Positions 27,710 through 36,436 of a DNA stretch of 64,000 bases are shown here, in pieces. Made by a program: the position numbers and the translations under genes. Where the stretch lies: the NCBI GenBank assembly GCA_039025395.1, contig JBCCOK010000006.1, positions 1 to 64,000 of the forward strand, written 5' to 3'. How positions within the stretch are numbered: position 1 is the stretch's first letter; each line of letters opens with the position of its first letter. The notes under the pieces are model-generated. The model saw nothing but the letters and a program-made list of their open reading frames with translations. It was not told the origin of the DNA and did no database searches. Source of the DNA: Hoeflea_A sp039025395 (GTDB lineage: Bacteria > Pseudomonadota > Alphaproteobacteria > Rhizobiales > Rhizobiaceae).

Positions 27710-29215
27710 TCAATCGATTGCCATGGATCCGTCCGGCGGAACCGGATCGATTGGCAAAGTGCGTGGTATGTTCAGCACCTCTTCCCCGGCGCGCCCGACT
27801 GCAAAGAGCTGGGCCTCGCCGCGCGGCGGGCCGACAATCTGGATTCCGACCGGCAAACCCGTAGCGGAAAAGCCAGCCGGGACCACAAGCGCTGGGCAAA
27901 GCGACAGCGTAATCGCATAGGCAAAAACCGCTTCGCGCGCCCAATGGTCATCCGCAAGCGGCAGGTCGGGCTGCGCGCGGCGATGAGGCCTTGGCCCATG
28001 CGAAACCGCCGGTGTGATCAGCACCCGGTCAGCCGAAAGATGTTCGGCCATTTGACGAACCAGGACTTGCTGACGCTCGGATGCTGCCAGAAAGGCATCG
28101 ACATCCAGTTTGGAGGCGTCTTCATGGGTGCGCCCGGCAATCTCCGGCAGATGTTCTGCCATACGCGCGAAATCCTCGGGGCTTGTGCGTGCGCGCGTGG
28201 CGCCAAGACGGAGCGTATAGGCTGTATCTGCAATGCCGGTAAAATCCGGTCCGTCTGCCGTGCGCTGCACGCCGGCCGCTTCAAGCCGCGCAATCGCGGC
28301 ATCGAAGACAGCCGCGACATCGGGTTCGGCAACCACACCGTCCATTTCATGCATAGCGATCATGCTGCCGGGCAGCGCCGGCTGCATCGATGCGCGCGTG
28401 TACATTCCCGAAGCGCTGTCCATGGAAAACGGGTCGGTCGGTTCGAAGCCCGCTAAAGCGTCCATGAAAAGCGCCAGATCGCCGACATCCCGTGCCATCG
28501 GACCGTCGACGTTGAGCATGTCCAGCGGCATTCGGCGCGTACCGGGGCCGCCATGGCCGACGCGCCCCGGGCTTGGTCGCAGCCCGACGATGCCGCAATG
28601 GCTTGCCGGCCCGCGAATGCTGCCGCCCAGATCACTGCCCTGCGCGAGCCACGCCTCCCCGCAGGCAAGCGCTGCCGCCGCTCCTCCGGACGAACCGGCG
28701 GTTGAATAGTCGGTGTTCCACGGATTCAAGGTGAGGCCGAAAAGCGGGTTATCGGTGTCGCTGCCCAACCCGAGGTAAGGCACATTGGTCTTGCCGATAA
28801 CAATGCCCCCTCGCCGCTCCAGCCGCCTTACCAACGCGTCAGAGACCGAGGCAACGGTATTTTTTTTCTGCGGATCGCCAAGCGTCGTCGGCAATCCCTC
28901 GACATCGGTCAGATCCTTGATCGTAATCGGAAGACCGGCGAGCAAGTCCGATTCATCGGCATGGCCTCTGCGCGTGAAGCCTTCAGCGCGCGAACGCGCC
29001 CGATCGAAATCGCGGATCGGAACGCAGTTGACGACTGGATCAACCGTCTCGATCCGTGCGATGGCTGCTTCAACGACCTCGGTCGGTGAGAGATCGCCGC
29101 TGCGCAGACACGCAACGACGTCGCGGGCGCTCCGGCGCCACAGTGGCTCCGAACTGCTCAACCGCTGACACTCCCCGTTTCTAACAACAACATCGCGAAC
29201 GAGAATTTCAGACAT
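27710..29215 (-). CDS. Amidase-signature family amidase
   Basis: A 501-residue amidase. The Ser-cisSer-Lys triad is visible: Lys100 (GLPITIKD), the cis-Ser in AGSSGGAAAALACG (about 175-176) and the nucleophile Ser199 in GSDLGGSIRGPAS. Such enzymes hydrolyse carboxamides to acid plus amine or ammonia. The ATG at 29215 (MSEILVRDVVV) is chosen over an upstream start. It is probably the first gene of the operon that includes the dipeptide-type importer, the BAAT-like hydrolase and the MlrC-like peptidase, so the imported compound likely contains an amide bond. Confidence 0.88.
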   Translation of the reverse strand: MSEILVRDVVVRNGECQRLSSSEPLWRRSARDVVACLRSGDLSPTEVVEAAIARIETVDPVVNCVPIRDFDRARSRAEGFTRRGHADESDLLAGLPITIKDLTDVEGLPTTLGDPQKKNTVASVSDALVRRLERRGGIVIGKTNVPYLGLGSDTDNPLFGLTLNPWNTDYSTAGSSGGAAAALACGEAWLAQGSDLGGSIRGPASHCGIVGLRPSPGRVGHGGPGTRRMPLDMLNVDGPMARDVGDLALFMDALAGFEPTDPFSMDSASGMYTRASMQPALPGSMIAMHEMDGVVAEPDVAAVFDAAIARLEAAGVQRTADGPDFTGIADTAYTLRLGATRARTSPEDFARMAEHLPEIAGRTHEDASKLDVDAFLAASERQQVLVRQMAEHLSADRVLITPAVSHGPRPHRRAQPDLPLADDHWAREAVFAYAITLSLCPALVVPAGFSATGLPVGIQIVGPPRGEAQLFAVGRAGEEVLNIPRTLPIDPVPPDGSMAID

Positions 29216-29298
29216 CTTCTCACGCAAAGTCAGAGGGCAAAAGACCTGGCGACATTTTCTGCTGCCTGTCTCAGGGAAAAACACAACGGTTGAACTAT

Positions 29299-29314
29299 GT
29301 AATGACAGAATTAC
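29299..29314. promoter_or_regulatory. Dyad upstream of the amidase operon
   Basis: GTAAT and ATTAC arms surround a 6-base centre, 84 bases before the amidase start. On the minus strand it contains TAATTCTGT, also present directly beside the GntR-type dyad at 17289-17297. The match is short and could be chance. Confidence 0.3.
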
Positions 29315-29419
29315 GATGTCAATCTTCCGCCCTTTGGCGGGCGTGGGACGAGGCGAACGAGGCTTACGGGGCGTCAGGTCAGGCGCGCGTGTTCATCTTC
29401 TTTCGAAGGCGCGAGCGAG

Positions 29420-29784
29420 CTCTGCGAAGTCCGGCCATGCCGATCCATCACGTCCCGCACCGCCCATCGCTTCACGTCAGGCGTCAGTAGTTATTTGTCG
29501 CCAGATCCTTCAGGGCGGCGTTGTCCAGCATCGCCTCCGCCAGCATCCGCTTCAGTTTGTTGTTCTTGTCTTCCAGGGCTCGCAGCTTCTTCGCATCAGA
29601 CACGTTCATGCCGCCGAACCTGGCCTTGTACTTGAAGAAAGTTGCGTCGCTGATGCCGTACTTGCGACACAGGTCCTGGGCCTTCACCCCGGCCTCGTGT
29701 TCCATGATCATCCCGATGCTCTGCTCGTCTGAAAATCTGCGTTTCATGGTCCATCCTTTCACGGACGGATCCAAGGTCAGTTCA
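29420..29784 (-). mobile_element. IS3-family element, truncated
   Basis: The left part of an IS3-family insertion sequence. It begins with TGAACTGACC at 29784, a typical IS3-group terminus, followed by intact orfA. The start of orfB is recognisable in the shifted frame (LTPDVKRWAVRDVMDRHG, minus strand, about 29490-29435) and then the match ends. No right inverted repeat was found, so the element cannot move by itself. The TGA at its tip is the stop codon of the adjoining dctM. Confidence 0.7.
29484..29747 (-). CDS. IS3-family transposase OrfA
   Basis: An 87-residue OrfA with a helix-turn-helix (RFSDEQSIGMIMEHEAGVKA, then LCRKYGISDATFFKYKARFG) and a C-terminal leucine-zipper-like region (KLRALEDKNNKLKRMLAEAM). 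It binds IS ends and normally makes the OrfAB transposase by -1 frameshifting. The ATG at 29747 (MKRRFSDEQ) is the family's start, with AAGGA shortly upstream. OrfB is cut off, so no active transposase is made here. Confidence 0.85.
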   Translation of the reverse strand: MKRRFSDEQSIGMIMEHEAGVKAQDLCRKYGISDATFFKYKARFGGMNVSDAKKLRALEDKNNKLKRMLAEAMLDNAALKDLATNNY

Positions 29785-31119
29785 CATCGAGTTGGGAATG
29801 GCGAGAGACAATGCAGGGATTGCAACGATCAGTATCAGCACAGCAAGGTCGCTGATCAGAAAACGCCAAATCCCACTGAAAATCTGCCCGATGGAAATCC
29901 GCTCCTCAATTGCGGCTGCCAGGACGAAGACATTGAGACCTACAGGCGGTGTAATGAGCCCAATCTCCAGGAGCTTTACGATAATGACACCGAACCAGAT
30001 GAGGTTGAACCCAAAGCTCTCGACCATGGGGATCATGAGTGGCAATGTCAGAACCATAATGCCAATCGGGTCAAGGAACATGCCGAGGACAAGATATATC
30101 AGGCATACCATGGCGATGAAAAACCAAGGCCCAATGTCCGATGCACCCAAGGCGTTGACGAGGTTGTTTGACAGGCCGGTGAGCGCAATGAGTGTAACGA
30201 AGATTTTGGCGCACGCAGCGATAAAGAATATGCTGCCCGTGGTGCTCGCTACGTCACGCAAGATGGGTATGACGTCGCGATAGCTGAGTGCACGTCGCGC
30301 AAAGCCAAGCAACACTGCGAAGATTAGCGAAAGTGCCGCAGCTTCCGTGGCGGTGAAAACCCCTCCGTAGATACCCCCGATGATCAGCAAGAAGAGCAGG
30401 ACAGCGGGCCATGCTCTGAGCAGGGATTTTGCTTTTTCATGCCACGCATAGTCATCTGCGCGCATGGGGGCGATCTCGGGCGACCTTTTGACCCATATAT
30501 AAATCACCATTGCGTAGCCAAGAAGCGATAGGAGGCCCGGGATAATTCCAGCCAGAAAGAGCTGCGCTATCGATGTCTCCGTGAAGATGGCAAAGATGAT
30601 AAAAAGTATCGAAGGTGGGATAAGTGAGCCGAGTGTTCCTCCCGCCGCTACGCTGGCGGTTGCAAGACGTTCGTCATATTTAAGCTTAAGCATCTCCGGT
30701 GTGCATATGCGTCCCATGGTCGACGCGCATGCGATTGAAGAACCGGAGATCGCAGAGAACCCGCCGCAACCGGCAACCGAGGCGATGGCGACACCACCCG
30801 GCAAGCGCGCGAGCCACATACGGGCCGCCGCATAAATCTCTGTAGTAATTCCCGCACGTTCGGCCACCGCGCCCAGTGCGATGAAGAGCGGGATCATTGA
30901 CAGGTTATAGGAATGGATAAGCTCGAATGTTGCTGAGAAAGAGATTTGCAGCGTCCGCGCCAGAGCACGATCCGGCACAAAGCTCCCCGTACGGAAGCTA
31001 AAGACAAAGAAAAGTGCAACGACGGCCACGCCGCCGATGGCCCAAGCGATGGGCACGCGAATGGCAAGCAGGATGAGCACCGTCGCGCAAGCAATGTAGC
31101 CGATAAGGGTGACATCCAT
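29782..31119 (-). CDS. TRAP transporter large permease (DctM family), second system
   Basis: A 445-residue protein with about 12 membrane helices. Motifs are SMIPLFIALGAVAERAGITT, VAAGGTLGSLIPPSILFIIF and GLITPPVGLNVFVLAA, the last being the canonical DctM C-terminal block. It is the translocation channel of the TRAP system encoded with the two genes upstream. Its stop codon is the TGA at 29784-29782, the apparent outermost bases of the IS3 element, so the insertion may have replaced the original stop. The length is normal. Confidence 0.92.
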   Translation of the reverse strand: MDVTLIGYIACATVLILLAIRVPIAWAIGGVAVVALFFVFSFRTGSFVPDRALARTLQISFSATFELIHSYNLSMIPLFIALGAVAERAGITTEIYAAARMWLARLPGGVAIASVAGCGGFSAISGSSIACASTMGRICTPEMLKLKYDERLATASVAAGGTLGSLIPPSILFIIFAIFTETSIAQLFLAGIIPGLLSLLGYAMVIYIWVKRSPEIAPMRADDYAWHEKAKSLLRAWPAVLLFLLIIGGIYGGVFTATEAAALSLIFAVLLGFARRALSYRDVIPILRDVASTTGSIFFIAACAKIFVTLIALTGLSNNLVNALGASDIGPWFFIAMVCLIYLVLGMFLDPIGIMVLTLPLMIPMVESFGFNLIWFGVIIVKLLEIGLITPPVGLNVFVLAAAIEERISIGQIFSGIWRFLISDLAVLILIVAIPALSLAIPNSM

Positions 31120-31127
31120 TCAGCGAC

Positions 31128-31622
31128 TCACAATTCGGCAGGGGCCGGTTGGCCCGTTATGGCTGCGCGCAGATCTACAAAGAAGATTTGGATTATGCGT
31201 ATGAGGACAAAGCCGAAAGCAATAAAGTAGGCCAAGCGGCTGATCCATTTTGGGATCAGGAAGTCTCCGCCCTGGTGTGCGCCATTTGCCCAGTTATTGA
31301 TGAACTGTTGCCATCCGGCGACGACAAGCGTCGCAACAATGACAATGCCGACCAGAGCTGCAAAGACGGCAATCCAGCGGTTGAGTGCGTCTGGAAAATG
31401 GTTTGCAAACAGATCAATAGCCACGTGAGCGCGCCGTGCAGTGGCCGCCGAAAGCGGAAAAAGAATCGCGGGAACCATGAGCTCGCGGACAAGGATGATT
31501 GAATCGGGAACAGCGTAAGCGAAGAACTCGCGGGCGATGACCGTGATGACGATGAGCAAACACAGCAGCGCAACAGCAACTGCGCCAAGCGTTTCCAGGA
31601 AAAATTCGGTTCTCTTCAACAT
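31128..31622 (-). CDS. TRAP transporter small permease (DctQ family), second system
   Basis: A 164-residue protein with four membrane helices. Family features are VITVIAREFFAYAVPDSIIL and VRELMVPAILFPLSAATARR, followed by AHVAIDLF. The ATG at 31622 (MLKRTEFFLETLG) is chosen; the TTG at 31631 is at the foot of a strong hairpin. It lies 8 bases before dctM. Confidence 0.88.
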   Translation of the reverse strand: MLKRTEFFLETLGAVAVALLCLLIVITVIAREFFAYAVPDSIILVRELMVPAILFPLSAATARRAHVAIDLFANHFPDALNRWIAVFAALVGIVIVATLVVAGWQQFINNWANGAHQGGDFLIPKWISRLAYFIAFGFVLIRIIQIFFVDLRAAITGQPAPAEL

Positions 31623-31631
31623 GGCTAACAA

Positions 31632-31657
31632 GCGCCGCGTGACCGGTCACGCGGCGC
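31632..31657 (-). promoter_or_regulatory. Intercistronic hairpin between dctP and dctQ, second system
   Basis: A perfect 26-base palindrome. As RNA it gives an 11-bp stem (GCGCCGCGTGA paired with TCACGCGGCGC) and a CCGG loop, starting 10 bases after the dctP stop. There is only a weak T-rich tract after it. It likely stabilises dctP mRNA or partly terminates transcription, as for the hairpin at 10417-10442. Confidence 0.75.
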
Positions 31658-31667
31658 CCTGTCAGAT

Positions 31668-32720
31668 CTAGCTGCGCGCCCAGGGAAAACCCTCGGCATC
31701 GAGAACCGCTTGCCATTTTTCGACGTAGCCGAGGAATTCTTCATACACGGCTTGGCCGTCGAGCCCGGTCGCCTCTGCGTCTGCAAGCCATTCCTCAAGG
31801 TTTGGTTGCATTGCAACCTGCATGGCTTTTTGCTCGTCTGCGGTGAAGCTATGATCTTGAACACCTGCCGCTCTCATAGCTTCAAGCGCGGCAGTATCTG
31901 CGACCTCCAGTTGTTCGCCATAATAGTCCGACATACTCGCCGCAGCTTTCATCACGCCAGCTTGCGCCTCGGGGCTGAGGCTGTCAAAAACATCCTTGTT
32001 CATGACAGTCAAAACGACTGTTGTTGCAGGCAGGTCAAGTGGTGACATCGTGGCCAGCAACTCGTGCAGCTGCGTCGCGACCGCAAAGTAGGAGAATGTC
32101 ACCGTGCAGTCGATCAAACCCGTCTGCATGGATTGGTATACTTCGTAAATTGGCATATCGACCATATTGCCGTCGAAACGGCCGAATAGTTCGCTCGTCG
32201 TGCCTGTGTTGCTGATCTTGACACCTGCCACGTCGGCCGTCGTGCTGATCAGGTTGTCATTGCAGGCCAACAGGCTTGGTGGCAGGCTGTAGGCATTGAG
32301 ATAGACCAGCCCTTTGTCTGCCATGCGTTGCTTGATTTGCGCGTTGTTGGCAAAGAGATCGTCGAGAGCCTTCATCATCACCCAGGGCCCGGCAGGCGGC
32401 ATGGGTTGGCCACCAATATTCAGTTCCGGCATCTCGGATTGAGCATAGGGGCCAACGACGACCCCCATGTCAGCAACACCTAGACCGATGGAATCCACGG
32501 CAGCCGTCGTCTTAAAGAGTGCGCCGCCCCAGTTGTTTTCCACCATCACAGCACCGTTTGTCGCAGTTGCAAGCTGTTCGCTGAAGTGATTTACGGCTTC
32601 CGCGCGAACACCGCGGTTCGGGCCAGGATCGTTAGCAATCAACACCATCTCGGCCTGTGCCCCGATTGCAACTGCAGACACAGAAATCGTAAGCGCTGCC
32701 ACGCTGAGCAAACGTTTCAT
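31668..32720 (-). CDS. TRAP transporter substrate-binding protein (DctP family), second system
   Basis: A 350-residue periplasmic binding protein. The signal peptide MKRLLSVAALTISVSAVAIG ends near AQA (residue 23). Family blocks include GGALFKTTAAVDSIGLGVAD, VKISNTGTTSELFGRFDG and IYEVYQSMQTGLIDCTVT. It presumably supplies the substrate of the catabolic cluster that continues to 49.7 kb. The upstream gap contains half of the operator-like motif found at the cluster's divergent promoters, so it may be co-regulated. The ligand is unknown. Confidence 0.9.
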   Translation of the reverse strand: MKRLLSVAALTISVSAVAIGAQAEMVLIANDPGPNRGVRAEAVNHFSEQLATATNGAVMVENNWGGALFKTTAAVDSIGLGVADMGVVVGPYAQSEMPELNIGGQPMPPAGPWVMMKALDDLFANNAQIKQRMADKGLVYLNAYSLPPSLLACNDNLISTTADVAGVKISNTGTTSELFGRFDGNMVDMPIYEVYQSMQTGLIDCTVTFSYFAVATQLHELLATMSPLDLPATTVVLTVMNKDVFDSLSPEAQAGVMKAAASMSDYYGEQLEVADTAALEAMRAAGVQDHSFTADEQKAMQVAMQPNLEEWLADAEATGLDGQAVYEEFLGYVEKWQAVLDAEGFPWARS

Positions 32721-32782
32721 AGCTTTCCTCCCTAAAATGATCTGCTACGCAGCAGACCTCATAAAAGAAAGATAGCATCTGA

Positions 32783-32795
32783 ATGATTAGCAAGC
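32783..32795 (-). promoter_or_regulatory. Half-site of the cluster operator motif upstream of dctP
   Basis: On the minus strand this reads GCTTGCTAATCAT and matches 12 of 13 bases of the left half and centre of the motif at 36370-36400 (GCTTGCTTATCAT). The right arm is not conserved. It is 62 bases before the dctP start codon. Confidence 0.4.
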
Positions 32796-32818
32796 AACTT
32801 ATAATTAACTGAACGGTA

Positions 32819-33805
32819 CTAAAGCTTGCCGTATTGCGCCATTTCAACCGCAAGCCGCGCCTTGGCTGCTTCAAATTGCAATGAAAGCGTGTCGACAAGC
32901 TCGCCCGTGGTCATCACATGGTCGATAGCGCCAATTCCCTGGCCGGAACCCCAGATTTCCTTCCAGCTTTTTGGCTTTTTTCGATCTTCCGAAAAGTTCA
33001 TCTTTGTCGGGTCCGAGCGCTCCAGATTGTTCGGATCGAGCCCTGCGGCGGCGATCGAGGGTGTCAGGTAGTTTCCGTGCACGCCGGTGAAAAGATTTGA
33101 ATAGACGATGTCGTCTGCGGCGCAATCCGCGATCATCTGCTTGTATTTGGGATCGGCGCTGGCCTCTTTCGTCGCAATAAAAGCGGACCCGGCATAGCCG
33201 CCGTCGGCCCCCATGGCGAGCGCGGCGAGGATCGAGTCTCCGCGCGCAATCGCCCCCGACAAGTAAAGCGGTCCGTCGAACCAGGACCGAATTTCCTGGA
33301 TCAGAGCCAATGGGGAAAGCGCCCCGGCATGGCCACCCGCCCCTGCTGCGACGGCGACGAGTCCGTCCGCACCCTTCGAAATGGCTTTGTTGGCAAACCA
33401 ATTGTTGATCACGTCGTGGAGCACAATGCCATTGCCGGAATGCGCCGCCTCGTAGACGTCTTCCCGTGCGCCAAGTGACGTAATCCAGATTGGCACCTCA
33501 AGACGGGCAGCAATCTCGACGTCGCTTTCCAGGCGGGCATTTGATTTATGGACGATCTGGTTAATGCCAAAGGGTGCCGCTGGCGTGTCAGGGTTATCCT
33601 GATTATGACGGTCGAGTTCTTCTTTGATGTGAATGATCCAAGCTTCAAGGCTCTCGCCATCCTTCTCGCGAGCATTGAGCGCGGGAAAGGTTCCGACAAT
33701 TCCTGCCTTGCATTGAGCGATGACGAGTTCGGGGCGGGAAATGATGAAGAGCGGTGCCCCGATCAGGGGTAGGCGCAGGTTCTGTAGGATAGCAGGAAGT
33801 GTCAC
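32819..33805 (-). CDS. Nitronate monooxygenase family flavoprotein
   Basis: A 328-residue TIM-barrel FMN protein of the nitronate monooxygenase / 2-nitropropane dioxygenase family. RLPLIGAPLFIISRPELVIA is the usual start. GLVAVAAGAGGHAG carries the conserved His region, and GADGGYAGSAFIAT the phosphate-binding loop. Members oxidise nitronates or act as enoyl reductases or dehydrogenases, so the annotation is family-level. It lies 17 bases after the racemase gene and is the last gene of the minus-strand operon from the SDR gene. In this setting a redox step on a CoA ester is as likely as nitronate removal. Confidence 0.82.
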   Translation of the reverse strand: MTLPAILQNLRLPLIGAPLFIISRPELVIAQCKAGIVGTFPALNAREKDGESLEAWIIHIKEELDRHNQDNPDTPAAPFGINQIVHKSNARLESDVEIAARLEVPIWITSLGAREDVYEAAHSGNGIVLHDVINNWFANKAISKGADGLVAVAAGAGGHAGALSPLALIQEIRSWFDGPLYLSGAIARGDSILAALAMGADGGYAGSAFIATKEASADPKYKQMIADCAADDIVYSNLFTGVHGNYLTPSIAAAGLDPNNLERSDPTKMNFSEDRKKPKSWKEIWGSGQGIGAIDHVMTTGELVDTLSLQFEAAKARLAVEMAQYGKL

Positions 33806-33822
33806 CGTGCGGTCTCCTTGGG

Positions 33823-34965
33823 TTATGTCGTTTTGACCGCGTCGGCCGCGCGTAGCGCAGCGATGTCGGCTGCGCTAAGGCCAAGTTCCGATAGTATAGC
33901 GCTCGTATGAGCACCGGGGACATCGGGCTGCGCAGGCAGAGTGCTTCGTCTCTGGCCGAAACGCGGTGCTGGCATGGGTTGGTCAGGACCAGCCGGCGCT
34001 AAACTTGCCCGGTACAGATTGTGCGGATGCTTCGCCGCTTCGGAAAGGCTAAGGACAGGAGCGAAACAGGCATCGGTGCCCTCAAGAAGCGCAACCCAAT
34101 GATCTCGTTTCTCTCGTCGAAAAGTGTCCGCAAGCACGGCACGTATGTCAGACCATTGGGCCGGATCCATGCGATCGCCCAGATCCGCTTCGTCGAGCTG
34201 CAAGAGCCGCAAGAGCTCCGCCCAGAAGCGTGGCTCGATAGCGGCGATGCTGACCCAGCCACCGCATGCACACTCGTAGACCCCATACCACGGCGCTCCA
34301 CCGTCAAGCGTGTTTGCACCTCGCGCATCGATCCATCGGCCCGACGCTCGGCGCGCATGGATGAAACTCATCAGCGTATGTGTTCCATCCGTAATGGCAG
34401 CATCCACGACGTCTCCGTCTCCAAGACGAGCAGCTCTTAAGAGACCCGCAACCATGCCAAGAGCCAGAAACATTCCTCCGCCACCAAAATCTCCAAGCAA
34501 GTTTGCCGCAAAAGTGGGCGGGCCGTCTGCTTCCCCGGTCGCCCAGAGCGCACCGGTCAGCGCGATGTAGTTAAGATCGTGGCCTGCCGCCTTCGCCAGC
34601 GGCCCGTCCTGCCCCCATCCCGTCATGCGTCCATAGACAAGTCGGGGGTTGCGCGCGTGACACACATCAGGGCCAAGACCGAGACGCTCCATCACACCGG
34701 GGCGGAAACCTTCTATCAACCCGTCCGCGCCGTCGATCAGTTTAAGCGCTACATCGATCGCCTCAGGATGTTTTAAGTCAAACGCGACGGATTTCCGACC
34801 GCGCGCGAGGAAATCATGCGGGTCATGGACCGCATCCAGCCGATCAATACGGATCACCTCTGCGCCCAAATCGGCCAGCATCATCCCGGCGAAGGGCCCT
34901 GGGCCAATTCCCGAGAATTCTAGAATACGCAATCCCGCAAGCGGTCGCTTTGATTGATCAACCAT
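33823..34965 (-). CDS. Alpha-methylacyl-CoA racemase (CaiB/BaiF superfamily)
   Basis: A 380-residue family III protein. It has all catalytic residues of alpha-methylacyl-CoA racemases: His129 in AAGHDLNYIALTGAL, Asp159 in LLGDFGGGG, and Glu244 in IEPRFWAELL. RGRKSVAFDLK and EGFRPGVMERLGLG are typical. It interconverts 2R- and 2S-methylacyl-CoA esters so that a stereospecific acyl-CoA dehydrogenase can act. This is the best clue that the cluster handles a 2-methyl-branched acid, for example an isoprenoid or steroid-type side chain. The ATG at 34965 (MVDQSKRP) is chosen over one three codons earlier. Confidence 0.88.
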   Translation of the reverse strand: MVDQSKRPLAGLRILEFSGIGPGPFAGMMLADLGAEVIRIDRLDAVHDPHDFLARGRKSVAFDLKHPEAIDVALKLIDGADGLIEGFRPGVMERLGLGPDVCHARNPRLVYGRMTGWGQDGPLAKAAGHDLNYIALTGALWATGEADGPPTFAANLLGDFGGGGMFLALGMVAGLLRAARLGDGDVVDAAITDGTHTLMSFIHARRASGRWIDARGANTLDGGAPWYGVYECACGGWVSIAAIEPRFWAELLRLLQLDEADLGDRMDPAQWSDIRAVLADTFRREKRDHWVALLEGTDACFAPVLSLSEAAKHPHNLYRASLAPAGPDQPMPAPRFGQRRSTLPAQPDVPGAHTSAILSELGLSAADIAALRAADAVKTT

Positions 34966-34977
34966 AGGACACACGCG

Positions 34978-35442
34978 CTATCGGCGCTCCAACTCCGTTT
35001 TCAGGTTCTGTCGCATACGGCCGAGGACGCGAAGTGTGATCTCAAGATCGAGTGCGTTGATGCCCGAGTTGGCCACTTCATCCACTTCAAACACGATCTT
35101 CGTCAGAACCTTGACCAGAGCCCGTCCCTCCGGAGTAGCAAAGACAAGGTTTGACCGCCGGTCGGAGGGGTCGACCTGCCGCCTGACAAAACCGTGGGCC
35201 TCGAGCCGGTCGATCAGCTTTGACGTCGTCACGGTCGCCACATCCATGCGCTCAGAAATATCCGACTGGCTAAGTCCATCTTCCTGCCAGAGATGGGCCA
35301 GCACCCAGGCTTGGCTGATTGTGACGCCGTAGGGCTTGAGCTTGGTATCAAACAGGATGGCGCGCACCCGGGCGAGTTCATGGAAAACGGGTTTGTAGTC
35401 TACTGTCAGCGACGTCGGCCGTGATCTAGATGCAGCGCTCAA
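34978..35442 (-). CDS. MarR-family regulator
   Basis: A regulator of about 154 residues with the MarR winged helix: WVLAHLWQEDGLSQSDISER, the recognition helix MDVATVTTSKLIDRLEAHGF, and the wing RRQVDPSDRRSNLVFATPEG. The start is taken at TTG 35442, which overlaps the SDR stop by 4 bases (TTGA); TTG at 35454 is also possible. It is co-transcribed with the SDR, racemase and NMO genes, whose promoter holds the motif at 36370-36400, so it likely autoregulates and may govern the cluster. Confidence 0.83.
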   Translation of the reverse strand: MSAASRSRPTSLTVDYKPVFHELARVRAILFDTKLKPYGVTISQAWVLAHLWQEDGLSQSDISERMDVATVTTSKLIDRLEAHGFVRRQVDPSDRRSNLVFATPEGRALVKVLTKIVFEVDEVANSGINALDLEITLRVLGRMRQNLKTELERR

Positions 35443-36341
35443 ACCGGGTCCCAATTAAAGACTTCGCCGGAGCGATCAAGTGAATAGAAATCTCTTTCCA
35501 GCGCCGGAAGCGCGTGGTCAAGGACAGTTTCAGGCGTCCAGCCTTCGCTGCGATGGATCGACCGAATGGGCCGCGGCTGGCTCATGAGGAAAATTTCATT
35601 GTTGCGGACGCAGAATATCTGACCTGTAACCGGGGAGTCTGGCTTGGCGAGTGCAACGCAGAGCGGAGCAATTTTTGCCGGTGTCATTTCCCTTATCCGA
35701 TCAACACGTGCCCGTTCGGCTTCCGTGTCCGCCTTTATCGTGCCAATGAGCCGCGACCAGGCAAAGGGCGCAATGCAGTTCGAACGGACGTTAAATCGCG
35801 ACATGTCTAGCGCCAGCGACTTGGATAGTCCCACGATACCCATTTTGGCGGCAGAATAATTCGCCTGCCCGAAATTTCCGATTAATCCGGAAGTCGACGT
35901 AAAGTTGATAAAGCAGCCAGAAGCTTGTGCCTTGAAATGGGCGGCCACAGCTTTGGCCATGTTGAATGAGCCCTTCAGATGGACTGCGATGACCGCGTCC
36001 CAGTCAGCCTCCGTCATTCGGTGGAAGATCGCGTCGCGCAAGATGCCTGCGTTGTTCACAACGATGTCAACCGTTCCGAAGCTGTCCATCGCCTGCTCGC
36101 ACATCGAATTTGCATCTTCCGGTTTTGCGACATTGCCGAAGTTTGCCATCGCTTCGCCGCCGGCCGCCCTTATCTCGGAAACGACCTCCCGCGCGGGCGA
36201 TGCATCCTCACCTTCGCCCATTCCACTGGCACCGAGGTCGTTGACGACGACGCGCGCGCCATAGGCTGCCATCATAAGCGCGATGTCGCGCCCGATACCC
36301 CGGCCTGCTCCGGTAACAATGGCGACTTTTCCTTCGAGCAT
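35439..36341 (-). CDS. Short-chain dehydrogenase, MFE-2 (3-hydroxyacyl-CoA dehydrogenase)-like
   Basis: A 300-residue SDR. The nucleotide loop is TGAGRGIG, NNAGIL follows, and the catalytic Ser149, Tyr162 and Lys166 lie in FTSTSGLIGNFGQANYSAAK. Asp35 after the second strand favours NAD. The extra 45-residue C-terminus (NNEIFLMSQPRPIRSIHRSE) resembles the dehydrogenase part of peroxisomal multifunctional enzyme type 2. It likely oxidises the (3R)-hydroxyacyl-CoA made by a MaoC hydratase of this cluster. It is the first gene of the minus-strand operon and divergent from the acyl-CoA dehydrogenase. Confidence 0.85.
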   Translation of the reverse strand: MLEGKVAIVTGAGRGIGRDIALMMAAYGARVVVNDLGASGMGEGEDASPAREVVSEIRAAGGEAMANFGNVAKPEDANSMCEQAMDSFGTVDIVVNNAGILRDAIFHRMTEADWDAVIAVHLKGSFNMAKAVAAHFKAQASGCFINFTSTSGLIGNFGQANYSAAKMGIVGLSKSLALDMSRFNVRSNCIAPFAWSRLIGTIKADTEAERARVDRIREMTPAKIAPLCVALAKPDSPVTGQIFCVRNNEIFLMSQPRPIRSIHRSEGWTPETVLDHALPALERDFYSLDRSGEVFNWDPV

Positions 36342-36369
36342 GGCGTTCTCCTTCGTTGCAACGACAATT

Positions 36370-36400
36370 AATTCGCTTGCTTATCATATGCAAGCTAATT
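36370..36400. promoter_or_regulatory. Candidate cluster operator (site 1)
   Basis: Arms AATTCGCTTGC and GCAAGCTAATT (10 of 11 paired) flank a 9-base centre. The dyad sits between the divergent SDR and acyl-CoA dehydrogenase genes, 29 bases from the SDR start. Its core is shared, without gaps, with 47279-47303. A MarR protein is the likely binder. Confidence 0.65.
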
Positions 36401-36436
36401 ATGAATTCGGGTAGTAAATATTAACGGGAGGGTCCT

